DNA from: Panicum virgatum
Taxonomy: Eukaryota; Streptophyta; Magnoliopsida; Poales; Poaceae
DNA length: 64,000 nucleotides
Reading direction: 5' to 3'
Assembly (NCBI RefSeq): GCF_016808335.1
Contig: NC_053142.1
Span: 3,852,918 to 3,916,917 of the forward strand
Both the position numbers and the translations under genes were made by a program. The notes beneath the pieces are model-generated. The model had not been told where the DNA came from. It worked only from the letters and a program-made list of their open reading frames with translations, and searched no databases. Position 1 is the first letter of the stretch; every line of letters begins with the position of its first letter. Of the stretch, positions 10,095 to 21,240 are shown in pieces.

Positions 10095-13000
10095 TCATAC
10101 AGGAACTGGAGTCACTTCTTCCGCTTGTAAGCTATTGTAGTAGTCGACAAGGACTTTCCACCCTCCAGGGCACATGAAACCATCAGGAGGGTTCTCACCA
10201 TTTTTGGCAAAAGTGCGCATCTGGTTCAAATGTAAGATTATTTGTGAGTAGGTGTAATCATCACTACGACAAAATCTTATATAACAAATATGGTGAGAAC
10301 TAATGAGCCCACCTTTGTTCCTGAGATGAACAGAAAATCTTGACGGCGTGAAGGATCAAAGAAGGCCATCTTCTTTGCCACTGTATCATAAGCTGCTACC
10401 TGAAATGGATAACAAAACAAGTGTGTTCAAGTTTTTCTTTAACAAAAGATAATAAGTCAAAGAAATTTTAAAATGAATCAAACTGAATCCCTAGTATGTA
10501 CATCAGTTTTGTGTCTTGTTCTTTTTTTTCAAAGCACATGTGCTATATGAATAGTGAAACTTCACCAATTTCTGAAAAATATAACTTCATGGTATTTAAA
10601 AGAAATACAATAATTGCTTGGAGCTGAGTGTGCAGATCAACGCTAAACAAAAGTAAATTCCTATCATGATAGATAAACAGTGTAATATCTCATTTTTGTA
10701 TGATGTAGTTGTCACTGATTCCCAGCTCAGTAGCATAGGTGGAACTGATAGCTCCTATTCCTTTGCTGAAGATAACAAAGAGTAAAACTTGTACTCGCAT
10801 AACAGGGAAATGATTTCTTATTAAGATTATATTATGCAAATACCATCAGATTCATCAACTATTCATATTTTAGTAAATGCGCATAAAATGCAAATAAAAA
10901 GGGATTAAATGCTGAAATACAACTCTGAAGATTAATGCAACAGGACAATGTAAAGGGACATTGTATTGAGGTTTATGGACCTCCAACGGTTTAATGAATA
11001 ATGTTAAATGCTAAGGAGACTTGTATCAATCACCTTGAAGGGCAGTATGTTGAGTTTCTCTAAACCTGGAGCCATGCTCAAGACCTTCTTTCCATGGTCT
11101 GGGTTGTATAAATCCCTCTTTTCTGTGGGATGGCCCATCCCAGCAGGATCACGGCCTACTATGTAGAAATTGGCACCAGCATTAATTCGTGCTTTTGCAT
11201 GCCACTGAACTTCTGTTGGGCCAGCATAATGCATTGGAGAGGGAAATATAGACACTATAGTAGTCTCAGGATCAAGGACTCCATCTTCTAAGACCTGTAC
11301 AAATCAACTTCAGCAATTTCCATGATACATCTGGTAAACATTTAAGATGACAAATGTATACCTTGCTGTGTTGTTCCATTCTAACCGGCAGTGGGACATC
11401 ATCAGCTTTCGTATATCCACCTAATGGATGTAGTAGTAGGATGGGATTCTTGTAACCCATTTCCAAGAGACGCCTTCTAGTGTCATTCATCAACAGTGCA
11501 TGACCATTATGTACTGGATTTCTCAATTGGAAGGCAAACACAGCATCAGCCCCCCTCTTGTCGAACTCATTCCTGAGTTGCCGAGGTGAAAGTCTGTAGT
11601 GATCAAGACCATCATTGTATTTGATGGGTTCCAACACCTCCAGATCACCACCAATCAGCCAGTTCCCAGCTGATGCAATAGCCTCATCAACATAGGGTAA
11701 ACCAGGTGCAGTTGTACCCCATGTTCTCGCGATTCTTTCTTCTTTATTATGGGGGTACATTTCGATTCTGAGGAACAGAGATGAATGTATCATAATCAAA
11801 CATTTTGACAGGAACTCGGCATAGAAAGGTAGGAGTTATATGATAAAGAACACATTACACTAGCTAAGAAAGTGTTCTTGCAATTTCACCTAAGTTGCAT
11901 ACAGGGCATATAATGTAACACAACGCTACAATAGTATTTTTTCGGCAGAGTTAATGTAAAAAAAGTGGAACATTGACACTGCTATGTAAAAGCCAATGGT
12001 GACACTTTGACTAACTTCATGGCCTACGCAAGCTGCCCAAAGAAAAAGGTACTACTAATATTGTCACGTCCCTGATCAGGGACCGTGCAAAACTAGGTAA
12101 ATTGGGGGAATTGTGAGGGACAAATGGACGCTGAACCGGACACTTGAGATCGGGCACGCCGGCGGCTGCTGCGCCCAATCTCAAGGCCCGGAGTTAGATG
12201 AGGATCTCTCCTGATAATTCTTGCTTTTTCTCCCTCCCTCAAAAGAAATACAATCTCATCCTTATATAGAGATGGGCTGACTTGACCCTTAAGAAACATT
12301 GACTTGACCCTTAAGAAACCAATCTCTAAATTTAAGGAAATAACAAACCAATCTAATCTAATCTCTCCTAATATCTGGACCCTATTACTGTTCACATCTT
12401 GAACAGTACTTTCTGCACATGACATCTCCCTCCTTCGAAGACAGCTCGCCCTCGAGCTGTGATGATCAGGTGGAGGCCACGGTTCCAAGCGCATGCGTGC
12501 CCTCGGTGGCCGGCGCCGAGGCGTGGCAGCATGTCCCGGAGACCCTAATTTCTTGGTCTTGCCATGCAGATGCATGCCGAGGAGTTGAAGTTGATCTGCC
12601 CCTGCGGGAAAAGAGAGACAAACCACGGAGACGCCATGTGGGGTACGAACCGGCAACTGCGGCAACGCGTGTCTCAACCGGCTACGGATTCGAGCAGGGG
12701 CTGGATCAGCAACAACTAGGGCCTCATGACAAGCAAGCTGATCCACGGAGACGCCGTCTTGAAGCTGCTGTTGTGCCGCCGCGGCAGAAAGTGGCAATGC
12801 CAGCGCTGCCCGTGCTTGTCGCCTGGCCAAGAATCCACATGCTGCTGCTTGAAGCCGTGTTGCCGCCTTGTCTCGCCGCAAGCTCTCCTTCAACTTCAGG
12901 AGCAAGGCTTTGATCTTTGTGCAGTCTTCTAGCATGTTGGCGCACAAATCTTCCACCGATGTTGATGGATCACCGGCAGCAGAAGCCATGATCGAAACCG

Positions 13001-16000
13001 AAGCAAGCTGATACCAATTGTCACGGATCTGATCAGGGACCGTGCAAAACTAGGTAAATTGGGGGAATTGTGAGGGACAAATGGACGCTGAACCGGACAC
13101 TTGAGATCGGGCACGCCGGCGGCGGCTGTGCCCAATCTCAAGGCCCGGAGTTAGATGAGGATCTCTCCTGATAATTCTTGCCTTTTCTTTCTCCCCCTCA
13201 AAAGAAATACAATTCCATCCTTATATAGAGATGGACTGACTTGACCCTTAAGAAACATTGACTTGACCCTTAAGAAACCAATCTCTAAATTTAAGGAAAT
13301 AACAAACCAATCTAATCTAATCTTTCCTAATATCTAGACCCTATTACTGTTCACGTCGTGAACTGTACTTTCTGCACATGACATCTCCTCCCTCCTTCGA
13401 AGACAGCTCGCCCTCGAGCTGTGATGATCAGGTGGAGGCCACGGTTCCAAGCGCATGCATGCCCTCGGTGGCCGGCGCCGAGGCATGGCAGCATGTCCCG
13501 AAGACCCTGATTTCTTGGTCTTGCCATGCAGATGCATGCCGAGGAGTTGAAGTTGATCTGCCCCTGCGGGAAAAGCGAGACAAACCACGGAGACGCCATA
13601 TGGGGTACGAACCGGCAACTGCGGCAGCGCGGGTCTCAACCGGCTACGAATTCGAGCAGGGGCTGGATCAGCAACAACTAGGGCCTCATGACAAGCAAGC
13701 TGATCCACGGAGACGCCGTCTTGAAGCTGCTGCTGTGCCGCCGCGGCGGAAAGTGGCAATTCCAGCGCTGCCCGTGCTTGTCGCCTGGCCAAGAATCCAC
13801 GTGCTGCTGCTTGAAGCCGTGTTGCCGCCTTGTCTCGCCGCAAGCTCTCCTTCAACTTCAGGAGCAAGACTTTGATATTTGCGCAGTCTTCTAGCATGTT
13901 GGCGCACAAATCTTCCACCGATGTTGATGGATCACCGGCAGCAGAAGCCATGATCGAAACCGAAGCAAACTGATACCAATTGTCACGGATCTGATCAGGG
14001 ACCATGCAAAACTAGGTAAATTGGGGGAATTGTGAGGGACAAATGGACGCTGAACCGGACACTTGAGATCGGGCACGCCGGCGGCGGCTGCGCCCAATCT
14101 CAAGGCCCGGAGTTAGATGAGGATCTCTCCTGATAATTCTTGCTTTTTCTTTCTCCCCCTCAAAAGAAATACAATCCCATCCTTATATAGAGATGGGCTG
14201 ACTTGACCCTAAAGAAACATTGACTTGACCCTTAAGAAATCAATCTCTAAATTTAAGGAAATAACAAACCAATCTAATCTAATCTTTCCTAATATCTGGA
14301 CCCTATTACTGTTCACGTCGTGAACAGTACTTTCTGCACATGACAAATATGCACGAAAGGAATGATTTCTGTATCTTATACGTCAATCATCCTTAACTGA
14401 ACAAGAGAAATCCAGAATATTGCATTAATAATTTGTATCAGGGTAACTTCTTCTAGTGCCCTGGTACCTCTGCCATATTGAGCTGACCAAGTTGAACTTT
14501 GTGTGGTGAACTATCAGCATACAAATGCCTTTTTTCGTAATATCAGTTCTCATATATAGCTTCATGCTTTAATAAATTAAATAATATGCTGTGTCTGATT
14601 TCAACATTTAACCAAGGAATGCATCTTTGAGTTATCAATAGGGAATAATCCTTGTCAGTATGCTGTATCCAGTAATATCAGTCTAACTAGGGATCATGAT
14701 GTCAGAATGGTCAAAGTAGGGAGGGGGAGGTTAACTTTTCCGATTTTTCCTCAAAATTCATCCTGAAGGAAAAGCAATGATGAGTTTACACAACTAGATC
14801 TTTAGAGAAAGGACTAATTAGGACCTTAATATGCCTGGATCATTTGAATGGATGCAGTTGAGAGACTAATGGAAGGGGGTGACAAGATGATGGTGACATT
14901 GCTCCATGCTCCAGAAAAGAGGGCAAATGTCAAGAAGAGATCCTCAGCATGAGATGTGATCACATCAAGATGACAATTTGCAAGGGCCACGCAAAAAAGC
15001 ATTATTGCTCTTATAATCAACTAATAATCACCGAGCACAAAGATATTTAATTTCAAATCAAATTGATATTTGTTATTAAATATGTAGTTCAGATGGGCCC
15101 ATTTAAGTAACATCCGTAACAATGAAGATAACGTACCATTTGACCAATGGTCATATAACCTGATGACCATTCACAGCGATATCAAAGCCAAGTTGCTCAC
15201 TAATCATATGGCCAAATACACATCACGAGGAAATCATTGTGCAATAAGAATGAAAGCGATGTGATGGAAAAGGACAGCGCCTTCAAGGAGGACAATAGCT
15301 TTTTGCCAAAAAATTCTCATCCATTGAGCTTGCCAGTACTGGTATGGTCCCCAAAGGTACCCAAAAATGTGGACTAGAAAGAACAGGCCGCAAACTTGAG
15401 ATGCTTCGTGGGAATTTTCCGCAACTGAAATCTCATAAAGTTGGTTAAGTGGAGATGGAATTCTTTATCAGGCAATGCTTGCTACTCCTAGTTGCTACAT
15501 TCCTCTAATACGCCCATATGCAAATCAGCAACCAATACCTACCAAGCATGATGCCTTCCTTGATGGCAAGAATCTCAATTGGATTGCGAATATATCGTCC
15601 ACACAAAAAAAAACCACGAAGTTGTAACGAACATCGCGGTTACTAACATATTGTAAGCACGTAATAATAAGTTGTGATTGATCGAACCAAGTACCCAAAA
15701 TGGCAGCACGGAAAACGCGTAAGAACACATCATCATGTTTTGGCAAAGAAGAATATAAGAAACGGAGGAGCAGGACGGACCTGCGCAGGATGGCGACGAC
15801 GCCGCCGTCGGCCCCTTCTAAGGCGACGTCAGGCTTATCCCCGATCCGCTCCTTGTCGGCGTCCCCGACTGCGAGCACGATGGGGAGCGACATGTTGACG
15901 AGGCCCCCGTCGGGGAGGCGGATGCAGTTGAAGTGGAGGCTCTGCAGGTACTCGGCCTCCCGCATGAACCCGCGCAGCGGGCTGGCCCACCCCTCGGCGA

Positions 16001-16337
16001 GCACGTGCGCCCACTGGAGGTCGACGGGCGCGAGGCGCACCCGCGGGAGCGCGCCCGCCTCCGCGCGCAGCACCGGGAGGCGGTCGGGCGGGGCGACGAG
16101 CTCGACGAGCGCGCCGCCGTCCGGGTCGATGAGGGAGCTGCGGACGACGGACATGGCGCGGCCGCGGCGGCGGTGGTGGCGCGGGGACGGGGCGTGGGAG
16201 TGGAGGGCGGCGAGGCGGGGGCGGGAGGGGAGGAGCGCGTGCGCGTGCGCGAGCGAGGCGGTGGCGCGGAGGCGAGCCGCGGGGGAGGGGGAGGGGTGGT
16301 GGAGGCCGGGAGGAGTGAGGAGGTGGGTGGTGGCCAT
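10095..16337 (-). CDS. APS: ATP sulfurylase (sulfate adenylyltransferase), plastid form
   Basis: Catalyses ATP + sulfate to adenosine 5'-phosphosulfate + PPi, the first step of sulfate assimilation, mainly in plastids. Inferred coding exons, in order of transcription: 16337-15781, 11767-11362, 11294-11034, 10399-10313, 10220-10095. They sum to 1437 bp and keep one frame for 478 aa, normal for plant APS. Residues 1 to about 60 are a Ser/Ala/Arg-rich, acid-poor transit peptide. The PUA-like N-domain follows ([27 protein letters not shown]). The catalytic domain has [10 protein letters not shown] (about 266-275, the HxGH nucleotide-binding signature), [11 protein letters not shown] and FISGTKMR. 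All introns are GT-AG. The ATG at 16337 is the first in-frame Met; the frame extends upstream without another. Intron 1 (4.0 kb) carries a retroelement. A cytosolic product from Met62 is possible. No nonsense or frameshift was seen. Confidence 0.95.
12062..12424 (-). repeat. LTR copy at the 3' end of the tandem element
   Basis: Begins TGTCACGTCCCTG and ends CACATGACA on the plus strand. It differs from the other two LTRs near its left end (CGTCCCTG where they have CGGATCTG). It abuts the left AATAT target duplication. Confidence 0.88.
13019..13383 (-). repeat. Middle LTR of the tandem element
   Basis: Shared between the two internal regions. A normal insertion has two LTRs; a third in the middle implies recombination between copies or insertion of a multimer. 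Confidence 0.88.
13384..13980 (-). pseudogene. gag-like remnant of the tandem LTR element (second copy at 12425-13018)
   Basis: On the minus strand an open frame begins at [16 protein letters not shown] about 30 bases after the LTR. It encodes a helical, Lys/Arg-rich segment with an IQ-like motif, then a Pro/Arg-rich tail of no known function. The copy at 12425-13018 differs by scattered substitutions. Either could be transcribed from the LTRs or spliced out with the host intron. No catalytic motif is present; I infer a gypsy gag N-terminus from the element context. Confidence 0.55.
13981..14345 (-). repeat. LTR copy at the 5' end of the tandem element
   Basis: Ends TGACA at 14345, directly followed by the AATAT duplication. 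The primer-binding sequence (ATTGGTATCAG on the minus strand) lies just inside it. Confidence 0.88.
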
Positions 16338-17289
16338 GGATGCGCGCGAGGTGTTCGACCGCTTCGCTTCCGTGCGGTGCGCCGGCTGATGAGGCGCCAC
16401 CTGATTTGTCTATTCTACAATCTACATGAAAGTGAGCAAAGTATTTTTTATAGGGGCCGTGGCACAAGTATGGGTTTACTCTTTTTGACCCCAAATCTTT
16501 GAAAATATCATTGAAAATGACTTTGCGATTTAAAAAGTCCAATTCGTTTTTTTGCATTGTCCACCCCTCTTTCACGTAGAACTTTTTATATAGTTTTACT
16601 GTACTCCTTCAAATAATTTTTTGTAGTTCTTCATTCAAAATAAATGTAAGGAGAATTCTGTGGTTCTTCATTGAAACAAATGTTAAGGAGAATTTTGTGC
16701 GTCGTCATTCGAAATTGATAAATGTACGGAGGATTTGTGGCTCTTCATTCAAAATAAATACAAGGACAATTTTTTTGTGTTTCTTCATTCTAAATAAATG
16801 TAAGGAAACTTTGGTGGCTCCTTCCCTATTTTCAAAATAAATAAACGTAGTTTTGCAACATTTACTCATCCCCTCGTGTTTGATGAATTTTCTTTCCTCC
16901 TCCATGGGGCCGTTGGCGGCGCATCACGAGGCCTTACCGGCGAGCAAACGATTCCTCCTGGGTCGATGTCGGCACAAAAGAAAAAGGTGATTCCCATCGC
17001 ACGGCCGTCCGCGCCGCAACGCTCACGTCCACATACCAAACCCTCTCTCGCGCATAGATCCTCTGCTCCACTACTTGACATGGAGCCGCAACGGAACGGG
17101 AGCCTCACATCCTCTCTCTCTCTCTCAGATGATGATGATTGGACCACGCTGGCCGAATACCAAGGAATTGTCAATAGAAAAGGAAAGAACCATACACGAT
17201 ATGCTTGCTAGCTTTATTTGCTTGGCCTTTTTCTGCTTTGACCAAGTTCCCAAGAGATTTCAGTCGGCACCCAACAAGGAGCAACTGAG
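16338..17289. other. 5' flank of the ATP sulfurylase gene, with a minisatellite and an unassigned ORF
   Basis: The promoter and 5' untranslated region of the ATP sulfurylase gene should lie here, reading leftward; I could not fix a TATA box. A roughly 40-bp tandem repeat occupies 16625-16820. A plus-strand frame at 16876-17211 (111 aa) has Ser-rich and Asp-rich runs encoded by a TCTCTC/GATGAT simple repeat and no recognisable domain; I do not call it a gene. Confidence 0.45.
16625..16820 (+). repeat. Imperfect tandem repeat, about five copies of a 38-41 bp unit
   Basis: Copies share the core TTCTTCATTC-AAA-TAAATGTAAGGA followed by a T-rich tail and GTGG. They start near 16627, 16664, 16703, 16742 and 16781, about 300 bp upstream of the ATP sulfurylase start codon. 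Confidence 0.7.
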
Positions 17290-17448
17290 TTAGGCCCTGT
17301 TTGTTTTAGCTTCCTACAGCTTTTCTACTCCAACCAGCTGAAAAAGCGAGAAGCTCCGCCAAACGAACCAGCTTCTTCAAGCGATGAGAAGCTGCAAAAG
17401 CCTCCCGTTACACTACAAGCGAACAAGCTCGCTGGGAGGAGCTTCCCG

Positions 17449-17973
17449 TGTTAGATTTAATTATCCATGAACAGGATCTTAGCTTAGTCTAATCATGATC
17501 ACTAATTACTTAATGTGGAATTAATTAGATTAATACTGACCAGAATCTTTGAATCCATGAACGCCTCTGTAGTTGTAGTAGTAGGGCTGATGTAGATGAA
17601 GTAGAGTTTAATCTTCACCAATTAGAGAGATTTGGATCTCTTGTTGATGAAGATCTTGATGTCGATGATGACCAGCAACTCCTGTCGGTGCCTGCCACGA
17701 AGTAGATGAGGAAGTCGCGCTTCCAGTCCCTCCAGTGCCCTAATTGATTGGTGTTTTGCTAATCGCGAGATTAGTTGATTAGGGTTACAGAGGGTACCCC
17801 TCCGTCTCATATTTATAGACAGCACTGTGGGACCGGGGCCGACTTATAGATGGAAACATTAGGTGTACCTGCCAATCACAGTACATGACTTATTTGGTAT
17901 GTTATCTCTAATTTGTGGAAATTATTTGACATGCAGATCTAGGTTGTTATCCTGAGATCACAAATTTCCAACA
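17449..17973 (-). repeat. 3' LTR of the gag-only copia element
   Basis: TGTTAGATTTAATTATCC at one end and AATTTCCAACA at the other; a direct repeat of 23463-23987 with only a handful of differences. Confidence 0.92.
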
Positions 17974-19549
17974 TTCTCCCACTTGATCGAACGGTTAACA
18001 ACTTAGGTTCGCTTTAAACTTATGTTCACACTCAGTACAACAGTAAGACCGGACCAATGCGTCGTCAGTAGTATTTAATTCACTACCGGGACTCCATTAC
18101 CCACAGTTCACTGCAATACCTCGATAGAACGCTTATTACTTATTTGGGAATGATCATGTATCCAGAATCAAGTCCAAGACCGTTCACAAATCCCATACTT
18201 AATTTCGCGAAAAATTAAATGGGATGAGTGACAAGTTTTGAATAATATTTGCTAGCATAAACTCAAACTTATTTCTTTAACTTTAATAACTTGATCCTGG
18301 GACCTTTCTTTCACAACATAATACTTAATCATCAGTAGTCTAGACATCATCAAAAATTATGTTGTTACTCGAATGAATACCGCAATCATAGCAGTATCAA
18401 TTTGCTGTCCATAAACTTAACACCGGAATATAATTCTGAAGCTTGATAAGTTAAAACATGCTTATGCAATCTCAGCTTTTGTTATGCCAAGTTTGCTTAG
18501 AGCTCTCAATAAAATTGCTCTTTTCTGCGAAAGTGAAGGACATAATCTAATGTGCACTTTTACATCCTCGCACTCTTACAGAATTCTTAGCTAAATAATT
18601 TATAATAAACAAGCATGCTATGGTGTCTTGTACATTATCCAATGGACCTCTTTTGGATAATATTAAACACATAAGGATTTCCGGCTTACAAATGCAAAGT
18701 CAATCACTTAGAGACTCATGCATAAGCTTCAAAAGATTGAAGCATAAGGAACGTCTTCCTTAACTTTATCTCAACTTTATTCTTAGAGTATTAGACATAA
18801 TTTGCTAATAGAATAGCATATCTTAATATTTATTCTTATTGTATCACTTTAGACAACTTACATCTCAAGTGATGATCCTAACACTTTCTTGGTCCAATCT
18901 TAGTGTACATTGATGCCCAAAAAACATAAGAGGCTTTCACCAAGATTACTTTAAATTTAATTTAATGATGATATGAAATCTCACAATATTAGTAGCATAT
19001 TCTAATCGCCACTTTACTTAGTAGAGCATCATCCACTTAAGTATTAGGATAATAACTTTTCCACCTTAATCTCAGTACATACCTTTATCCATGAACACTT
19101 AAGCAATAAACTTATTTGCGAAATTTATAAACAATAAATCACATATTCATGTTGGGATTAATCAACTTATGAGAATCCTCAACAAAATATATGGTAGCTT
19201 AAGATGGAGGTTTACTTAACTAATGGCATGAGTTAAATATTATGAGATTCTGCTACTTGAATCATCGATGCGGGGTAACTAAGCCCACATCTCTCCAAAT
19301 CATCTCTTCCTCCTTTGTGAGCTCCCACTGACTCCCACTAATATCTGCATTTTTTTTAAGAACACAACAGTTGAAACAACTGATCTTTGCATTCCTTTAG
19401 AAACACAATAGTTGAGACAATTATAGTGGTAGAAATGATACCCTCAGACTTATTAGGATATCCATAAATGGTAGCTCATCATGATCATGACATAAGATCT
19501 TTATCTTTAGTATACCATTGATCAATTTCCTTTACTAATCAAGCTCACA

Positions 19550-21240
19550 CCAGCGATGGCTAGAAATGAACAAGAGCAGCTAAGTTTATGGTCAAATATT
19601 TACCAAACAGCGATGGCCAGAAATGATAAATATAAGCCATACTTCAAAAAGTCTCGAGCTTCATTGAACTAGTCAAATAGCGATGGCTAAAATGAACTAG
19701 AGCAACAAAACTTTGTGAACATGTATCCATTAATCAGCGATGGCCAGAATAATGAATAAAGTCACACTTAACTTTATTTGAGACAATTTGCTTTATGGAG
19801 TAATTCTCCTGTCACAATGGTTTTTTTTATATAGTGTTCTCCATCATATTCACCCTTTATATGAGCCGAGTTTCTAATTCAGCCTTTTGAATATCAATCT
19901 TTATGGGCAAATAAAATATGGTGATAACTCTTTATAGTCTTACATCTAATGACTGGAGTATCTCTCATTCTTATGAGACATTACAACTGGAGTATCTCTT
20001 ATACTTGATGAGACATTCCAATTCTCCCCTTCGAAATGTGATTTAACTAATAATATCACAATTTCGACAAGGTCTCATAAACAACTTATTGAAGCATTAC
20101 ATAATATGCAAGAAATAAATAAAATAATTCCTTGACAAGATAGCAAAATCAACAATGATGATATACTTATTATCTCAAAACTTAAAAATTGTTCAGAATC
20201 ACTTATTACTGAAAACAAATATGCCTAAATATATAAAACTAATGCGAAGCATTTAACATCTTCATCATCATCATCATCATCATTAAAATTTGTTCCCCTT
20301 GAACTCCCCTGATCTTATGGGTCAGACTTAATGACCTACTGGGAATGCATCTCAATCAATCCACCAAAATTTAGGGGAAACTTTAACTTAAAAGAGCTTA
20401 TGAGACAACTTTATTATCCTTCCTTTGCACTTGATGAAGTGACTCACATAACTTATATCTTACTGGAGTATCCACATTTTGAGCACGCTTATTATAATTT
20501 TCTAGTAGAGAAGCCATAAGATATGACACCAGCAGATCATCAGAGATGAACCTGCCAAGTGCTTTCAACTCAGTAGCCATATTGTACATGCTCTTAATGT
20601 GTATACTTAGTCCATTGTGCCCATCATAACGTGAGGTAGACAGCTTATTTATGAGGAAATTGAAATAATTAACTTTAGAACTTTCCTCAATAGAGTTCAT
20701 AAACTCCTTCACACTTAGTTCCCTATCACCCTTCATATAAGGAAATGCTCCCCTTATGGCGTCTGAGATCGAATGTATTATAACTAAATTTGCAAATTCG
20801 TTGGATTTTTGCCATTTCTCCAACTTGGAGTTGTACTCCCTTAATTGCTCATTATGATTCTCAGTACTTATAGAAGGATTAACAGTTTTATCCTCATAAA
20901 GTGCGTAATCAAGGTCCAGAACCTTGAGAACAGCATGCACCTCTTTATTCCGCTTGGGAAAATTGGTGTCATCAAAGGGCTCAATGGTGCTTAGCAAGCC
21001 CAGATAATTCACTGAAAAATCATAAAATTGAAGTCTCAATAATCTTATACAATAAGATGCACATAAAAGCACAAGATTAACCCTACGATGGTCTGATTAA
21101 AATCATGCCATAAGTTTCAATTTGCATCACCGATGGGGAAAACAAACGAAACTTATCATTAACTCATAATTAAAACAACGATGGTCAGAATTAATTACAA
21201 GTGTACTCTAATCAAACTTCTCGATGGTTCCATTTGATTA
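19550..21240 (+). repeat. Interspersed CGATGG-CCAGAA words inside the copia element
   Basis: The word CGATGG, often as AGCGATGGCCAGAAATGA, recurs near 19552, 19608, 19680, 19738, 21086, 21130, 21178 and 21223 with unequal spacing (55 bp to 1.3 kb). The copies sit both inside and outside the gag frame region and are not a plain tandem repeat. Confidence 0.6.
20398..21072 (-). CDS. Copia gag polyprotein fragment (capsid region)
   Basis: A 224-residue open frame resembles copia gag (UBN2/gag-polypeptide type). It has LDLDYALYED, a WQKSNEFANLVIIHSISDAIRG segment corresponding to the conserved W...A...I region, a KEFMNSIEE helix and LKALGRFISDDLLVSYLMASL. These structural proteins form the virus-like particle in the cytoplasm. 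The zinc knuckle expected after the capsid was not found and no pol follows. The assigned ATG may lie in leader sequence rather than be the true start. Mobility would need proteins supplied by an intact relative. Confidence 0.75.
   Translation of the reverse strand: MLLCASYCIRLLRLQFYDFSVNYLGLLSTIEPFDDTNFPKRNKEVHAVLKVLDLDYALYEDKTVNPSISTENHNEQLREYNSKLEKWQKSNEFANLVIIHSISDAIRGAFPYMKGDRELSVKEFMNSIEESSKVNYFNFLINKLSTSRYDGHNGLSIHIKSMYNMATELKALGRFISDDLLVSYLMASLLENYNKRAQNVDTPVRYKLCESLHQVQRKDNKVVS

Larger units (their letters stand above)
12062..14345 (-). mobile_element. Small gypsy-derived LTR element in tandem form (three LTRs, two internal regions)
   Basis: Three near-identical LTRs (12062-12424, 13019-13383, 13981-14345; 363-365 bp, TGTCACG...TGACA) alternate with two internal regions of about 595 bp. 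The whole block is flanked by one 5-bp duplication, AATAT (12057-12061 and 14346-14350). On the minus strand each internal region begins ATTGGTATCAG, a tRNA-iMet type primer site, and ends in a purine tract (GAAGGAGGGAGA). The internal frame starts [16 protein letters not shown] and has an IQ-like segment ([17 protein letters not shown]). Near its end another frame reads [10 protein letters not shown], resembling the C-terminal tail of gypsy polyproteins. Protease, reverse transcriptase and integrase are absent, so this is a non-autonomous deletion derivative. It lies in intron 1 of the ATP sulfurylase gene, on the same strand. Confidence 0.88.

Noticed and set aside
15781..16337. miR395 target site in ATP sulfurylase exon 1
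   Set aside because: miR395 regulates some plant APS genes, but I saw no clear complementary stretch by eye; a target-prediction run is needed.
16876..17211. 111-aa ORF with Ser/Asp runs
   Set aside because: Runs come from simple TCTCTC and GATGAT repeats; no homology recognised.
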